Assembly: GCA_036245525.1 (NCBI GenBank)
Contig: BTPG01000004.1
Location: forward strand, 163,003,025-163,067,024
DNA: 64,000 bases
DNA from: Semisulcospira habei
Lineage: Eukaryota > Mollusca > Gastropoda > Semisulcospiridae
Reading direction: 5' to 3'
Positions 62,960 through 64,000 of this stretch are shown piece by piece. Below the pieces are notes generated by a model, which ran no database searches, had not been told where the DNA came from, and worked only from the letters and a program-made list of their open reading frames with translations. Position numbers and translations under genes: made by a program. Position 1 is the stretch's first letter, and each line of letters begins with the position of its first letter.

Positions 62960-64000
62960 ATAAGCCGCGTAGGGTACCAACAGGCGATAAGGGTCGCGGT
63001 GCCCGGGGCTCAAGGAGGGGGCACAAGCGGCTAGGCGACTCGCCGTAGGAGTCAGCGGGCCCAGAGACTGAGGTCGAAGTGCCGAAGTGAGAACGAAGGA
63101 GACAAGGTCGCGGTGCCCGGCTCACGGAGGGGGGCACACGGACTTAAGCTGGGGCCGAAGGCCGACGCGCGAACTAATTGGCGACCAGGACGCGGTGCCC
63201 AGGGCTCAAGGTGGGGGCACAAAGCGGCTCGGCGATTCGCCGGAGGAGTCCGCCGGCTTAGGAGGGGCCGTGAGGCCAACGCGTCAATAGGCGACAAGGT
63301 CGCAGTGCCCGAGGCTCAAGGAGGGGGGCACGTAGCCGGCTTGGTGACTCGCCGGAGGAGTCAGCGGGCTGAGCAGGTCCGAAGGCCGACGCGTAGACTA
63401 GTTAGCGACAAAGTCGCGGTGCCCGGGGCTCAAGGAGGGGGGCACGTAGCCAGCTAGGCGACTCGCCGGAGGAGTCAGCGGGCTTAGATGGGCCGAAGGC
63501 CGGTGCTTAAGCTAATTAGCGACAAGGTCGCGGTGCCCGGGGCTCATGGAGGGGGGCACGTAGCCGGCTTGGCGACTCGCCGGAGGAGTCAGCGGGCTCA
63601 AGAGGGGCCGCGAGGCCAAGCGTCAACTTCTTTTTTTTTTTTTTTTTTTTTTTTTTTGTATGTAACAGGCGACAAGGTCGCGGTGCCCGGGGCTCAAGGA
63701 GGGGGGCACGTAGCCAGCTAGGCGACTCGCCGGAGGAGTCAGCGGGCTTAGAAGAAGGGCCAAAGGCCGACGCTTAACTAATTAGCGACCAAGGTCGCGG
63801 TGCCCGGGGCTCAAGGAGGGGGGCACGTAGCCGGCTTGGCGACTCGCCGGAGGAGTCAGCGGGCTTGAGGTTTGGCCGAGGGGCCGACGCGTGAACTAAG
63901 GCGACATGGTCGCGGTGCCCGGGGCTCCTTTTTACGGGAGGGGGGCACGTAGCCAGCTTGGCGACTCGCCGGAGGAGTCAGCGGGCTTAACGCGTCTATG
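62960..64000. repeat. GC-rich ~115-bp tandem repeat block in DIRS D
   Basis: Nine or so copies of a unit with gtcgcggtgcccggggctca, aggaggggggcacgtagcc, gcgactcgccggaggagtca and gcgggctta, starting near 62995, 63109, 63195, 63301, 63413, 63529, 63679, 63797 and 63912. It continues past the window end. A 27-base T run (63631-63657) interrupts one unit. Confidence 0.9.

Larger units (their letters stand above)
59101..64000 (-). mobile_element. DIRS-like retrotransposon D, GC-rich (right part outside window)
   Basis: Left ITR from 59101 (ttaatttttctctaaaatg, cttaccgatgacatgacta), internal complementary region 59381-59476, then recombinase, RNase H and RT on the minus strand, followed by a ~115-bp repeat block that runs to the window end. 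Much more GC-rich than A-C. Coding frames are heavily shifted. The outer end joins the inner region as in DIRS B and C. Confidence 0.85.

Noticed and set aside
1..64000. Bacterial or phage contamination
   Set aside because: Spliced ATP13A1 exons, LINEs, DIRS elements and microsatellites throughout show a single eukaryotic locus.

Overview
This is a eukaryotic, TE-saturated stretch of an invertebrate genome. A marine mollusc is the best guess, from the mix of repeat families and the expanded introns, but no species can be named. The only host gene I can support is ATP13A1, a P5A-type P-ATPase on the minus strand. Four consecutive exons are visible, with matching phases and canonical splice sites: 43266-43395, 40569-40751, 23053-23190 and 11959-12079. 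They run in protein order from the actuator region through two membrane segments and the PPELP motif to the DKTGT phosphorylation site. The introns between them are about 2.5, 17.4 and 11.0 kb and consist mostly of nested mobile elements.

Four DIRS-like tyrosine-recombinase retrotransposons, all on the minus strand, form the framework. DIRS A (1-11451, cut by the window edge) carries two LINE insertions and a short interspersed element. DIRS B (12298-21988) sits inside a small hairpin MITE, and its recombinase gene is split by exactly nine copies of a 376-bp unit flanked by a 9-10 bp duplication. DIRS C (23567-40216) was entered by a ~6 kb RNase-H LINE (24781-34060), which was itself entered by a second LINE (25072-28357). 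DIRS C also holds a 1.1 kb inverted-repeat insertion. DIRS D (59101 to beyond 64000) is GC-rich and ends in ~115-bp repeats.

The interval 40.4-43.8 kb has the two upstream ATP13A1 exons embedded in TTAA-flanked MITEs, a 56-bp satellite and inverted LINE fragments. The interval 44.4-51.2 kb is a degenerate repeat element split by a 4.9 kb Maverick/Polinton-like or virus-like element. That element has ~655-bp terminal inverted repeats, an A32-like packaging ATPase, a conserved candidate structural protein and two further ORFs. The interval 51.6-53.8 kb is a hairpin MITE split by a piggyBac element whose transposase has lost its catalytic core but kept its N-terminal part, a clean intron and the C-terminal cysteine-rich end in frame. 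The interval 53.9-57.6 kb is a second copy of the LINE found inside DIRS C, with a short element inserted in it.

Most boundaries come from target-site duplications or from comparing copies within the window, so the insertion order can be read directly. Almost every transposon ORF is broken. No rRNA, tRNA, CRISPR or bacterial operon was seen.
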